Under the pieces are notes generated by a model, which had not been told where the DNA came from, made no database searches, and saw only the letters and a program-made list of their open reading frames with translations. Of a stretch of DNA of 64,000 nt, positions 8,573 through 18,196 are shown one piece after another. Position numbers and translations under genes: made by a program. Location: the NCBI RefSeq assembly GCF_000425045.1, contig NZ_KE384298.1:35583-99582 (forward strand). The letters are read 5' to 3'. This stretch comes from Acidaminococcus intestini DSM 21505 (GTDB lineage: Bacteria > Bacillota > Negativicutes > Acidaminococcales > Acidaminococcaceae). Position 1 is the stretch's first letter. Each line of letters begins with the position of its first letter.

Positions 8573-10945
8573 CTATTTGACGTACACGATGGTCGCTCCA
8601 AAACCGCCTTCGTTAAGAGGTGCCATTTCCGTTTTTTTCACATTAGGATGCTGCTTGAGATAGTCCAACAGTCCTTTGCGAAGCATGCCCGTGCCCTTTC
8701 CATGAACCAAGCGGAAGCGGTCCATGCCGGCAAGCAATGCATCATCAATGGCCTTGTCCACGTCAGGGATGGCTTCATCCACGGTTTTCCCCCGTACATC
8801 GGTCTGTACAGACGTGTCCTGGGCCTTTTTGACAAAGAACTCATGACGGCTGCCGGAACTTTTCTTAAGCGTCCGGTGCGTTTTTTGCGGCGAAACTGGC
8901 TGGGCCTTTGTGAGAATACAATCCTTCATGGACACATTCATCTTCATGACACCAATAGCAACCGTCACATCACGGCCATTGACAGCCGTAATCTTTCCTT
9001 CCTGGCCCAAGGTCTTGACAAAGACCACCTTGCCAACAGCCGCATTGCCGCTTGTAAGGCCCTGCCCTTCCGGCTCCGTGCGACCCGAAATGGAAAAATT
9101 CTTACTAAGGGCCTTGCGGCTCATCTCAGCCAGCCGTTCGACTTTGGCACTTTCCACAAGATTCTGCTGGGCCCGCAGTTCCTTTAGGATGCCTTGGCTT
9201 TCACGGCGAGCATTGCGATAAAGCTCATCTGCGTCTTCCCGTGCCTTGCGAAGGATGTCATTTCGACTCTTTTCAAGGCGGGTCTTTTCTGCTTTCAGCT
9301 GGTTGCGGAGAATTTCCGTTTCCCGCCGCAGCGTCTCAATTTCATCCTTGCGGCTTTCATATTCCCGCCTCTCTCCTTCAAGGTTCTGAAGCACCCGTTC
9401 CATATTGCTGTGCCGCTCATTGATAAAGGTCCGTGCCTCATCAAGGATGTCTTCAGGAAGACCTAAACGGCGGCTGATATAAAAGGCGTTGCTGCTTCCC
9501 GGGACCCCCATGAGAAGACGGTAGGTCGGGCGCAGCGTTTCCGGATCGAATTCAACGCTGGCGTTCTGCATGCCTTCATGTTCATAGGCAAAGGTCTTGA
9601 GCTCGCTGTAATGCGTTGTCATGATCGTAAGGACATGGGCCTTGTAAAAATGCTCAATCATGGCCATGGCAAGGGCTGCCCCTTCTGTCGGATCGGTCCC
9701 GACACAGACTTCATCGACAAGGACCAGATCGCGATCCGTGGCTTCCCTTATAATGGAAATCATGTTCTTCATATGACCGGAAAAAGTGGACAGGCTCTGT
9801 TCAATGCTCTGTTCATCGCCAATATCGGCGTAAACCCCGGAAAACACAGGAAAAATTGCTTCTTCAGCAGGAAGAAAGAGCCCCGCCTGGGCCATGAGGG
9901 CAAAAAGGCCGACGGTCTTTAAGGCGACAGTCTTGCCGCCCGTATTAGGTCCCGTAATGAGGAGCGTCGTGAAGTCCTGCCCCAGCTCAATATCAAGGGG
10001 TACAATAGATTCCTGTTCCAAAAGGGGATGGCGGCCCTTGACAATACGCAGATGATGATCAAGGACCATCATGGGACGCCGCGCCCCAAGCGCCTCGGCA
10101 TAGAGGGCCTTGGCCGAAATAAGGTCCACTTGGGCCACAACGGCAAGACTCTCAAGGATATGGTCTGCTTCAGCCCCTACATGGCTTGTCAACGTTCGCA
10201 GGATGCGTTCTACTTCCGCCTTTTCTTCAAGGACATACTTCTTGATGTCATTATTGAGGTTAACAACGGCCATAGGCTCAATAAAGAGCGTTGCCCCGCT
10301 TGACGACTGGTCATGGACAATGCCGGGAAAATTGAGGCGATATTCCTGCTTGATGGGGATGACATACCGATCCTCACGCATGGTGACGAGGGCATCTTGA
10401 AAATATTTCTGGTTGTTTGGGTCATGCAGGAGGTCGGAAAGCTTATCCTTTACCCGGTTGCGGGCAACGAGGATGCCCGTCCGAAGGCCTGAGAGCTTCA
10501 CAGAGGCCGTATCCTTGATATTGCCTTTTTCATCAAGGACGCTGGAAAGCTGCTTAGAAAGGCGCGAGAAATCATGGAGCTCATCGCTGTAACGCACAAG
10601 GGCTGGTGCCGTCTCGCTGACTTCCTTAAGGAATGCCTTAAGGTCCAGCATCCCCGAAATGGCATCCTGGATGGCCTTGAATTCTTCCGGATCAAGAAGG
10701 CTGCCAACACGGGTACGTTTCACCAATCCGGAAATATCGGTAATCCCCCCTAAGGGGATACGTCGTCCTTCATCTAGGATGCGGACCGCTTCCGCAGTTT
10801 CTTCCTGAGAAAGCTTGACCTCCTCAAAGCGGGAAGAACTCATCAGTTCCATGGCAAGACGCTGCCCCATGGCCGTACCGGCGTACTGGCTAAGCTTTTC
10901 CCTGACTTTGGTAAATTCCAAGGTATTGATTGCAAATTTTGCCAT
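8573..10945 (-). CDS. mutS2: MutS2 ATPase with C-terminal Smr domain
   Basis: This 790-residue protein has the normal MutS2 layout and lacks the mismatch-recognition domain of MutS1. The ATPase shows Walker A (GPNTGGKT, about residue 332) and the DEVCVGTDPTEGAALA Walker B region. A coiled-coil, Arg/Glu-rich arm follows (about 510-620). The Smr nuclease domain (about 715-790) contains LVHGKGTGMLRKGL. MutS2 acts in suppression of recombination or rescue of collided ribosomes, depending on species. The start codon overlaps the stop of the U32 peptidase gene by one base (TAATG), so the two are co-translated. Confidence 0.95.
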   Translation of the reverse strand: MAKFAINTLEFTKVREKLSQYAGTAMGQRLAMELMSSSRFEEVKLSQEETAEAVRILDEGRRIPLGGITDISGLVKRTRVGSLLDPEEFKAIQDAISGMLDLKAFLKEVSETAPALVRYSDELHDFSRLSKQLSSVLDEKGNIKDTASVKLSGLRTGILVARNRVKDKLSDLLHDPNNQKYFQDALVTMREDRYVIPIKQEYRLNFPGIVHDQSSSGATLFIEPMAVVNLNNDIKKYVLEEKAEVERILRTLTSHVGAEADHILESLAVVAQVDLISAKALYAEALGARRPMMVLDHHLRIVKGRHPLLEQESIVPLDIELGQDFTTLLITGPNTGGKTVALKTVGLFALMAQAGLFLPAEEAIFPVFSGVYADIGDEQSIEQSLSTFSGHMKNMISIIREATDRDLVLVDEVCVGTDPTEGAALAMAMIEHFYKAHVLTIMTTHYSELKTFAYEHEGMQNASVEFDPETLRPTYRLLMGVPGSSNAFYISRRLGLPEDILDEARTFINERHSNMERVLQNLEGERREYESRKDEIETLRRETEILRNQLKAEKTRLEKSRNDILRKAREDADELYRNARRESQGILKELRAQQNLVESAKVERLAEMSRKALSKNFSISGRTEPEGQGLTSGNAAVGKVVFVKTLGQEGKITAVNGRDVTVAIGVMKMNVSMKDCILTKAQPVSPQKTHRTLKKSSGSRHEFFVKKAQDTSVQTDVRGKTVDEAIPDVDKAIDDALLAGMDRFRLVHGKGTGMLRKGLLDYLKQHPNVKKTEMAPLNEGGFGATIVYVK

Positions 10946-13410
10946 TATAAGACACCTCTAAAATAGTGGCCCCGCGTGGTTCCCGGTTCATTTTCCTCGA
11001 CAAGGGTCACCCCGTCAAGAACGCCCCGGTACATGGCGGTCAGGACGCCGGTCTCTTCGACAGAAGCATTCCGGGCGTCAAACCGCAGCCGGGCAAGACC
11101 CATCTTCTCCATTTTCTTTGCATGGGCCAGCATGGAAAGGCGCTGCCCATTGAGGATATGCATCCGGCCAAATTGGTCCTGTTTCAACGGGAAACGGACT
11201 TTCTTCCGGTCCTCGAGAAAACCTGCTTCCTTGCAGTGATAATCGCAGTGGCCCTGGTCAAGATGGCCAAGGAAGCTGCCCTCTACGCAATATTCAGAGA
11301 CCATCATTTCAAGGGAGCCTTCGGCAAGGCACTCCAAGGGCAGGTTTGATTTTCTTGCAAGGCCCTCGACCTGGGAGAGAGTAAGTTCCGGAGACAGCGT
11401 GATGCCCTCAGCACCAAGCTCCTGCCAGAAAAGGATACTCTGGCTATTAAATGTATTTTGGTCCCAATCAACCCACAAAGGAAGCCCCTGGGCAAGGACC
11501 TTTTCCACAAGGCCGTTATTGCTCACGACGATACCGTCAGGCGACAGGGCCTGCCAACGAGGAAGGACCTGATCATAGTAGGAAAGCTGTCCTTCGGAAA
11601 CAACACGGCTCGTGCCGATATACCACTTCTTTCCCTTTTCCCGGACCCAGTGACCAAGGGTCTCGAGGTCTTTCAGCGTCAAAAGAGGCAGGGTAAAACT
11701 ATCGCCGCCAACAATAAGGACGTCGGCGCCGCCTGAAAGGGCAGCTTTGGCCTTGTCCAAGGTATCGACATGGACGGACAGTTCAGCATGGCGACGCAGG
11801 GAATGATTGACTGGCTGGGACAGATAGCGGTCGTGCCACTGGACTTTTTGGCGGGGCGGACAAAACTCCTCAAGGCGCGCTTTCGTGAGGGCTTCTACAG
11901 AAAGACGGCGCGCTTCATTGATCTCACTCATGGGAACCATGACATTGTCGTCACACGTAAGGAGCAAGCTCCCCAAGGAAAATTCCGTGTTGCCCAGACG
12001 GTCCACCTGTTTGCGTACCACGGTTTCATCAAGGGCATGCTTGCGGGCTCTTTCCACGATAAAACGGGTCTGCGCTGTCCCTGTATGCCCTTCATCATCT
12101 GTGGCCGTTATGGTCATGGGCTCACCGAGGGCAGCTGTCACATAAAAGGACAGGGGAATACGTTTTTTATGGTCTGGACCAAAGAAGCTTTCAGCATAGG
12201 TCATGAGTTCGTGATCATTTGTCCGGAAGACGCGGTCGTTGAGACGGATGCCCCGAGGCACGGAAATGGTGACCTTCTCACCGACTTCGGCTACATCACG
12301 GTTCTTGCCATTGACCGTCATGGAATCGACAGTCGTTCCCACGCGGCCGCCGACGCTCACCCAAAATTCCAGGCCGTCGCCCAAATGTAGGGTCCGTTCG
12401 AGCTTGACCGTTCCTTCCGTGTGATCTTTATTCAAAGAAACAACCCGGCCCAGAAGGATGCCGCGGTTATTAGGGCGGCGGTCGCTCATCATGGTGCGGC
12501 CCGGCTTTTTCTCAAGGTAGGCCGTCGTAAAATCACGGTTGAAGATCTGTTCAATGTGTTCACGATCTTTTTCAGGGACAACGTACTTGCCTGTGAAATA
12601 GCGGTCAATGGCGCGGCGGTAGATATCTGTCACGACGGCCACGTATTCAGGCCGTTTCATGCGCCCTTCGATTTTAAAGGACCGAACGCCGGTTTCGATG
12701 AGTTGGGGGAGGATGTCAAGGGTGTTCATATCCTTTGGACTCAAGAGATACTGACCGGCATCAGCGTTTTGGAGCATGTCCTTTCCCTCCTTGTTGACCA
12801 AGGTATAGGGCATGCGGCAGGTCTGGGCACAGCGGCCCCGGTTTCCGCTGCGGCTGCCGATGAGGCTTGACATAAGGCACTGACCGGAATAACAGATGCA
12901 GAGTGCGCCATGCATGAACGTCTCGATCTCACCAGGCGTCTTTTGACAGATTGTTTTTAAGTCCTTTAAGGTGGTTTCCCTAGCCATGACAGAACGGGGC
13001 ATACCCTGATGGTAGGCAAAGATGGCACCAGCGGAATTGGTAATGGTCATCTGCGTACTGGCATGCAGTTCCAGTTCAGGTACCGTGCGGCGGCAAAGCC
13101 GGATGATGCCAAGATCCTGGACAATAATGCCATCAACACCGATATTGCTGAGGAACGTGACATAGTCCCCCAGCGCCTTCATTTCCTCATCAGTGACAAG
13201 GGTATTGACCGTGACATAGATACGAACATGGTGCAGGTGAGCAAAAGTGATGGCCCGCTGCAGTTCTTCAGGGCCAAAATTTTCGGCATAGGCCCGAGCG
13301 CCAAAAGCAGAGCCACCCAGATAAACCGCATCGGCACCGGCAAAAACAGCCGCCTCAAGGGCCTCCCAGGTCCCAGCCGGGGCCAAAAGTTCAACATCTT
13401 CTCGTCTCAT
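10945..13410 (-). CDS. U32 family peptidase-like protein with extended C-terminal region
   Basis: An 821-residue member of the U32 (collagenase-like) family. The N-terminal TIM-barrel-like start is LLAPAGTWEALEAAVFAGAD. The U32 signature region has ELHASTQMTITN, then FMHGALCICYSGQC and CAQTCRMPY; its cysteines may hold an Fe-S cluster. Long members of this family carry an extra domain (DUF3656) after residue ~380, which fits the length. Some U32 proteins act in tRNA or rRNA hydroxylation (TrhP, RlhA) rather than proteolysis, so the peptidase name is a family label. It is co-translated with mutS2. The ATG at 13410 follows a clear Shine-Dalgarno site. Confidence 0.85.
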   Translation of the reverse strand: MRREDVELLAPAGTWEALEAAVFAGADAVYLGGSAFGARAYAENFGPEELQRAITFAHLHHVRIYVTVNTLVTDEEMKALGDYVTFLSNIGVDGIIVQDLGIIRLCRRTVPELELHASTQMTITNSAGAIFAYHQGMPRSVMARETTLKDLKTICQKTPGEIETFMHGALCICYSGQCLMSSLIGSRSGNRGRCAQTCRMPYTLVNKEGKDMLQNADAGQYLLSPKDMNTLDILPQLIETGVRSFKIEGRMKRPEYVAVVTDIYRRAIDRYFTGKYVVPEKDREHIEQIFNRDFTTAYLEKKPGRTMMSDRRPNNRGILLGRVVSLNKDHTEGTVKLERTLHLGDGLEFWVSVGGRVGTTVDSMTVNGKNRDVAEVGEKVTISVPRGIRLNDRVFRTNDHELMTYAESFFGPDHKKRIPLSFYVTAALGEPMTITATDDEGHTGTAQTRFIVERARKHALDETVVRKQVDRLGNTEFSLGSLLLTCDDNVMVPMSEINEARRLSVEALTKARLEEFCPPRQKVQWHDRYLSQPVNHSLRRHAELSVHVDTLDKAKAALSGGADVLIVGGDSFTLPLLTLKDLETLGHWVREKGKKWYIGTSRVVSEGQLSYYDQVLPRWQALSPDGIVVSNNGLVEKVLAQGLPLWVDWDQNTFNSQSILFWQELGAEGITLSPELTLSQVEGLARKSNLPLECLAEGSLEMMVSEYCVEGSFLGHLDQGHCDYHCKEAGFLEDRKKVRFPLKQDQFGRMHILNGQRLSMLAHAKKMEKMGLARLRFDARNASVEETGVLTAMYRGVLDGVTLVEENEPGTTRGHYFRGVL

Positions 13411-13556
13411 GAAAATCTCCTTATATATAGAAAGAAAATAGCATAACAGAATTTTGAACTTACATTATATCATATTGAAAGTCCCAAAAGAAGAAGGACC
13501 TACCCTCCCTTCCCCTTTCGAGGGCCACAAGGCATGCGAATTCGGAAAGAATTTCT

Positions 13557-13584
13557 ATTGCAGTCCGTCAAGTTGTGATATAAT
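13557..13584 (+). promoter_or_regulatory. Candidate promoter of the penicillin-binding protein gene
   Basis: TATAAT at 13579-13584 lies 56 bases before the chosen start. TTGCAG at 13557-13562 is a possible -35 box, but the 15-base spacer is short. The -10 box is convincing; the -35 is weak. Confidence 0.5.
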
Positions 13585-13639
13585 ACGGTTAGCTATTTGC
13601 TTTTTCCATCAGATCAATCTAGAAACAGGAGCTGACACA

Positions 13640-15739
13640 ATGACGTATAAAGGAAAAAGAAACTGGAGGAATCTCCTCAAGCCCCGAAACCCTCGGGAAA
13701 AGAAAAAATTAGGAGGCATGATTCTTTCGGCTGTCCTTGCCCTGATCCTTGTAGGGTTCATTTCCCTCACGGCTTTCTTTGCCCTGGCAAAGTTCACAAC
13801 AGCCAAGATTATGTCAAAAGATATGGTGCCCATGGCGTCGTCCCAGTTCTATGACATCAATGGCGACCTGATTTCGACCGTTGATTCCGAAGAAGACCGT
13901 ATCCCCGTTTCCATCAGTAAGGTACCTAAAAACCTGCAGAACGCGTTCCTTGCAGCTGAAGACATCCGCTTTTACCAACACGGCGGAATTGACTTCAAAG
14001 GGATTGCCCGCGCCATCTACACCTACATTCGTTATGATGAGGTCCAAGGCGGCAGTACCATTACCCAGCAGCTGGCCAAAAACTACTTCCTTACGCAGGA
14101 ACGGACGCTGACGCGAAAGATCCACGAAGCCTTCATTGCACTCCAGATTGAACAGAAGTACACCAAAAAGGAAATTCTGGAAATGTACATGAACCAGATT
14201 TACTTCGGTCAAGGGGCCTACGGGGTCGAAACGGCAGCCAATACCTACTTTGGGAAACATGTTGAAGATTTGGATCTTGCCGAGGCCGCTATGATTGCCG
14301 GCATCCCCAAGAGCCCGAACTACTACAACCCGAAAGCCAATCCGAAGGCAGCCAAGGCCCGTCAGGAAACAGTCCTCAGCCAGATGGAAAAGTATAATTT
14401 CATTACGCCGGAAGAGCACAAAAAAGCAAGTGAGGAAAAGCTCGAATATAAGAGCCTGACTTCAAATCCCGGCTCCAAGAGCTATTTCATCGACTACTGC
14501 ATCCAGATCCTCATTGATAAATTTGGTCCTGATGCCGTCTATAAGCAAGGGCTCAAGGTTTACACCTCCCTTGACCCGACCATGCAGAAAGCCGCCGAAC
14601 GGGCCGCTGCCCTGACGCCGACCTACTACACGGACAACAATAAGCTCAAGCAGCCTCAGTCAGCCATCGTGGCAATCGATCCGAAGACAGGATACATCAA
14701 GGCCATGATCGGCGGCCGCGGGACGGACCAATTCAACCGGGCCGTCATGGCAGAGCGCCAGCCAGGTTCCGCTTTCAAGCCCTTTGTTTACCTTAATGCC
14801 CTGGAGCATGGCGCCACGCCAAATGATATTGTCGATGACTCCCCGATTCCTGGCAGCTGGAACCCGCAGAACTATGACCGCCGCTTCCACGGCAAGATGA
14901 CCTACCGTCGGGCCCTCACCTATTCGTACAACATTCCAGCCATCAAGATCAGTGAAAAATACGGCAACAGTAATGTCTTGAAGCTTGCCAAGAAAATGGG
15001 CATCACGACCCTTGTGGAAGATGGACCCCAGTCCGATGACAACTCAGCCATGGCCTTGGGCGGCCTCACCCACGGCGTCACGCCCCTTGAAATGGCCGGT
15101 GCCTATGGTGCCATTGCCAACATGGGGAAATTCAACAAACCGACACCGATCGTCAAGATTGTGGACCGGAACGGCAAGACCATCTATGAACACAAAGCAG
15201 ATCCTGTTACCGTAGCTAAACCGAGCAGCGTCTATATGCTGATCAGCATGATGGAGGATGTCATGACCCGCGGTACCGGGCGCGGTGCTGCCATCAGCCG
15301 GCCTTCTGCCGGCAAGACGGGGACCACGAGTGAATACCGCGATGCTTGGTTCGTTGGCTTTACACCGAATCTGGCCGCTGCCGTCTGGATCGGCGACGAC
15401 AACAATGATTCCTTAGGCGGGATGACGGGCGGCGGTGAACCGGCCACCTTGTGGCGGACCTTTATGACTTATGCCGTCGAAGAACTGCCTGTGGAAGATT
15501 TTGAGCGTCCCAGCGGCTTCAAGGAACCGGTTCGGGTAAGTGAACCCAACGATGACAAAAAAGCCGAAGAAGATAAGAAAAAGAAAGAGGCAGAAGAAAA
15601 GAAAAAGAAAGCAGCCGATGAAAAGAAGGAAGCGCAGGATGCCAAACCTTCTGAAAGCGGCTCCAAGGCCTCTTCCAGAGAGTCGTCAGCGCCTAGGAGC
15701 AGCATTGCTCCCCCGCCTGTCAGACCGCCAAAACAATGA
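13640..15739 (+). CDS. Class A penicillin-binding protein (PBP1A-type glycosyltransferase/transpeptidase)
   Basis: A 699-residue bifunctional peptidoglycan synthase. A short basic cytoplasmic tail leads into one membrane anchor (about residues 28-52). The GT51 domain shows EDIRFYQHGGID and the GGSTITQQLAKNYF segment. The transpeptidase domain has the SxxK box (GSAFKPF), SYN and KTGTT. The C-terminal 70 residues are a low-complexity Lys/Glu tail ending in a Pro-rich stretch, likely extracytoplasmic and disordered. I start at 13640, where AGGAG lies nine bases upstream; the frame extends 62 codons further upstream but that part looks non-coding. It forms a single-gene transcript with its own promoter and terminator. 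Confidence 0.93.
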   Translation: MTYKGKRNWRNLLKPRNPREKKKLGGMILSAVLALILVGFISLTAFFALAKFTTAKIMSKDMVPMASSQFYDINGDLISTVDSEEDRIPVSISKVPKNLQNAFLAAEDIRFYQHGGIDFKGIARAIYTYIRYDEVQGGSTITQQLAKNYFLTQERTLTRKIHEAFIALQIEQKYTKKEILEMYMNQIYFGQGAYGVETAANTYFGKHVEDLDLAEAAMIAGIPKSPNYYNPKANPKAAKARQETVLSQMEKYNFITPEEHKKASEEKLEYKSLTSNPGSKSYFIDYCIQILIDKFGPDAVYKQGLKVYTSLDPTMQKAAERAAALTPTYYTDNNKLKQPQSAIVAIDPKTGYIKAMIGGRGTDQFNRAVMAERQPGSAFKPFVYLNALEHGATPNDIVDDSPIPGSWNPQNYDRRFHGKMTYRRALTYSYNIPAIKISEKYGNSNVLKLAKKMGITTLVEDGPQSDDNSAMALGGLTHGVTPLEMAGAYGAIANMGKFNKPTPIVKIVDRNGKTIYEHKADPVTVAKPSSVYMLISMMEDVMTRGTGRGAAISRPSAGKTGTTSEYRDAWFVGFTPNLAAAVWIGDDNNDSLGGMTGGGEPATLWRTFMTYAVEELPVEDFERPSGFKEPVRVSEPNDDKKAEEDKKKKEAEEKKKKAADEKKEAQDAKPSESGSKASSRESSAPRSSIAPPPVRPPKQ

Positions 15740-15746
15740 AACCGTG

Positions 15747-15782
15747 AAAAAGCTGCAGGATTTGACCCTGCAGCTTTTTTAT
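15747..15782 (+). terminator. Intrinsic terminator of the PBP gene
   Basis: The stem AAAAAGCTGCAGG/CCTGCAGCTTTTT begins seven bases after the stop codon and runs into T. Confidence 0.88.
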
Positions 15783-15844
15783 AGGAACATGGAAAAGGCT
15801 TCCCCCTCTTTTTGACTGTCAACGAAAGTTTTATTTTCAACAAG

Positions 15845-15892
15845 AAAACGCATCCCTTCAAACAAACGCCTTATTTGAAGGGATGCGCTTTT
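15845..15892. terminator. Terminator hairpin between the PBP and NUDIX genes
   Basis: A 14-bp perfect stem (CGCATCCCTTCAAA) with an 11-base loop has A-rich and T-rich flanks. It lies downstream of the convergent NUDIX gene and can serve both strands. Confidence 0.75.
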
Positions 15893-15948
15893 TGATTTCA
15901 TGGACTTTTGCCTGCACCATCCATGTATTTGCGTCCTTTGCGTTTAGG

Positions 15949-16359
15949 TTACATGATTTTTCTTTCCGCTTCCTTGAAGAAGGTCTTAACGGCTTCCACG
16001 ACCTTTTTATCGGCTTCCATCCAGTCCATCTTATTGAAGTCGCGCCAAGTGAGCCATTCGGCATTTTCATGTTCCAATAGCTTCAGGGCATGGGGATCGA
16101 CGCTGCAAAGGTAGCAGTCCATCACCAGATGGAATTCGGGATAATCATATTCAACGGTCGTAAGCCGTTTTCCCACCGAGATATCGGCAGCCAGTTCTTC
16201 CTTGATTTCACGGACAAGGGCCTTTTCCGGAGTTTCTCCAGCTTCCACTTTGCCGCCGGGGAACTCCCATTTATCCTTAAATTCGCCGTATCCACGCTGG
16301 GTCGCATAGACACGGTCGCCGCGGATCATGACCGCAGCCGCTACATGAACGGTTTTCAT
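15949..16359 (-). CDS. NUDIX hydrolase, MutT/CTP-pyrophosphorylase-like
   Basis: A 136-residue single-domain NUDIX protein. The NUDIX box begins at about residue 35 (GGKVEAGETPEKALVREI, then KEEL), with the metal-binding glutamates in place. The normally conserved Gly after the EE pair is Ala here. The N-terminus (VHVAAAVMIRGDRVYATQRG) resembles MutT-like enzymes that remove oxidised nucleotides such as 8-oxo-dGTP. The substrate cannot be settled from sequence. It is a single-gene unit with a palindrome in its promoter. Confidence 0.85.
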   Translation of the reverse strand: MKTVHVAAAVMIRGDRVYATQRGYGEFKDKWEFPGGKVEAGETPEKALVREIKEELAADISVGKRLTTVEYDYPEFHLVMDCYLCSVDPHALKLLEHENAEWLTWRDFNKMDWMEADKKVVEAVKTFFKEAERKIM

Positions 16360-16417
16360 TGATGGATCCTCCTTAAATGGGAAACAAATTGCAAGGATAA
16401 ATTCCTACGCTTTTTCT

Positions 16418-16438
16418 ATTGTACCATACAGCGTATGG
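16418..16438 (-). promoter_or_regulatory. NUDIX promoter -10 box with overlapping palindrome
   Basis: On the minus strand TACAAT (16423-16418) is a good -10 box. Right upstream lies the inverted repeat CCATAC-AGC-GTATGG (16424-16438), filling most of the spacer, where a repressor would block polymerase. Confidence 0.5.
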
Positions 16439-16479
16439 GAAGGAAACCGGAGTGAACACGTCTTTTCCCTTACGAACCG

Positions 16480-16515
16480 CCCAAAAAGGGCCGTGAAGGT
16501 TCTCACGGCCCTTTT
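16480..16515 (-). terminator. Intrinsic terminator of the CoA-transferase gene
   Basis: The 13-bp perfect stem AAAAGGGCCGTGA with a 6-base loop starts 12 bases after the stop and runs into T on the minus strand. Confidence 0.88.
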
Positions 16516-16526
16516 CCCATAGCTTA

Positions 16527-17876
16527 TCAGCGTTTGTTGGAATTTCTCCAAATCCCGATGCTTTCAGCATCTTTAATCAGTTTTTCACGGACATCCGGAT
16601 GGGCTACGGAAATCAATTTTTCTGCACGCTGCCACGTGGTCATACCTTTGAGATTGACAATCCCGTATTCCGTGACAAAGTAGTTGAGGTTCGTTCTCGT
16701 TGCCGTAATGGCATCGCCAGGGGTTAAAGTCGGAACGATACGGCTCTTGATTTCCCCATCATGCCCCTTAAAGGCAGAGGAGCAGCAAAGGAAGCTCTTA
16801 CCGCCCTTGGACAGATAAGCTCCCAACATGAAGTCAAGCTGTCCGCCAGCACCGCTGATATGTCTGTGCCCAACCGATTCAGAAGCCACCTGACCGGTCA
16901 GGTCCACTTCGATGCAGTTATTGATGGACATGAAGTTGTCAATCTGGGCAATGACACGGGCATCATTGACGTAATCAACCGGGGCAGCCATAATGGCAGG
17001 GTTATTGTCTACATAATCATAAAGTTTCTTTGTGCCAGCTGCGAAGGTAAAGACCTGACGGCCCTTGTCAATGTTCTTCTGCGCGCAGGTCAGCTTGCCG
17101 GCATTAGCAATATCAACAAACCCATCAACATACATTTCCGTATGAACGGAAAGATCCTTGAGGTCGCTCTTGGCAATCATGGCGCCGACAGCATTCGGCA
17201 TGCCGCCAATTCCCAGCTGCAGGCAGGCACCATTCGGGATTTCCGGAACAATGAGCTTAGCAACCGCTTCATCGATTTCACTGGGGGCACCGCTCGGCAA
17301 ATCAGCCATAGGAATGCCTTCATTTTCAACAATGAGGTCAACATCATCAATATGGACGCTGACTTCCGTACCGCCTAAGACGACTGGCATCAGGGGGTTG
17401 ACTTCTACTACAACTTTTTCAGAGACTTCAATCACGGCCGCGATATCGGATGCGGAAAGGCCGAAATTAAAATACCCATGTTTATCCATAGGAGCCACTT
17501 GGATGAACGTGACATCGACATGTTTGATGTTGTCACGGTAATTGCGGGGCAGTTCAGAAAAACGCAGCGGCGCATAGTAGCCAATTCCGTTATCCGTGAG
17601 TTTTCTTTCATAACCGCTTGCATGCCAGGAATTCCAGCACATCTGTTCCTTGGCATTAGGAATCTTGGCTACTTCCGGCATCCAGAGTGCGACACCGCCG
17701 CGGAACTTAAGATCCGTCAGGCTTGGTTCCTTGATCATCCGTTCAGCCAGGGCCTTATCCAGCACGCGGGGATGATTGGCGCACCACCCATAGTCTACCC
17801 AGTCACCGCTTTTTACGATTTTAACGGCTTCTTCAGGCGTCGTGAGTTTCTTTGCGTATTCCTTTTCGTAATTCAT
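16527..17876 (-). CDS. Acetyl-CoA hydrolase/transferase family enzyme, probably an acyl-CoA:acetate CoA-transferase
   Basis: A 449-residue family I CoA-transferase of the butyryl-CoA:acetate / 4-hydroxybutyrate CoA-transferase type. The glycine-rich segment [14 protein letters not shown] (about residue 222) and the following [11 protein letters not shown], whose Glu is expected to form the covalent CoA thioester, are both visible. Such enzymes move CoA between a short acyl group and acetate, the last step of butyrate formation. In a glutamate fermenter that role is plausible, but propionate or 4-hydroxybutyrate remain possible substrates. The gene stands alone between two terminators and has its own promoter. 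Confidence 0.85.
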   Translation of the reverse strand: MNYEKEYAKKLTTPEEAVKIVKSGDWVDYGWCANHPRVLDKALAERMIKEPSLTDLKFRGGVALWMPEVAKIPNAKEQMCWNSWHASGYERKLTDNGIGYYAPLRFSELPRNYRDNIKHVDVTFIQVAPMDKHGYFNFGLSASDIAAVIEVSEKVVVEVNPLMPVVLGGTEVSVHIDDVDLIVENEGIPMADLPSGAPSEIDEAVAKLIVPEIPNGACLQLGIGGMPNAVGAMIAKSDLKDLSVHTEMYVDGFVDIANAGKLTCAQKNIDKGRQVFTFAAGTKKLYDYVDNNPAIMAAPVDYVNDARVIAQIDNFMSINNCIEVDLTGQVASESVGHRHISGAGGQLDFMLGAYLSKGGKSFLCCSSAFKGHDGEIKSRIVPTLTPGDAITATRTNLNYFVTEYGIVNLKGMTTWQRAEKLISVAHPDVREKLIKDAESIGIWRNSNKR

Positions 17877-18017
17877 GACGTTAACATCCTCCCTATTTTC
17901 TATACACCCCGAATCCCATGGGCAGGATCCCTCTCCAACTTAAGGACGATGGGATAATTTTCCCCTCGAAAAGGCCCCCAAGGGGCACTTATGGAAATCA
18001 GGTTTATTTACGTCTCT

Positions 18018-18048
18018 ATTATATCTCATTTTAAAGATTTATGTGAAA
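18018..18048 (-). promoter_or_regulatory. Candidate promoter of the CoA-transferase gene
   Basis: On the minus strand TTCACA (18048-18043) and TATAAT (18023-18018) are separated by 19 bases. A leader of about 135 bases would follow. The rest of 17877-18140 shows no gene or RNA motif that I recognise. Confidence 0.5.
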
Positions 18049-18140
18049 AATTCGCTAATTTAGACTAAATTCTCAATGATAACTATTTCTATAAAGAAAT
18101 TATTGTGTGTTTCATACTTATCTGACTCATTTTTTCCCCA

Positions 18141-18186
18141 CGGGAAAAAGGTCCCCCCCCTTCAAGCAGAAGGGTCAGGACCTTTA
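18141..18186 (-). terminator. Intrinsic terminator of tyrS
   Basis: On the minus strand an AAAGGTCC stem closes on GGACCTTTTT, enclosing a second CCCTTC/GAAGGG pairing. A run of eight C is in the plus strand at 18153-18160. It starts about 11 bases after the tyrS stop. Confidence 0.75.
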
Positions 18187-18196
18187 CAACCATCTC

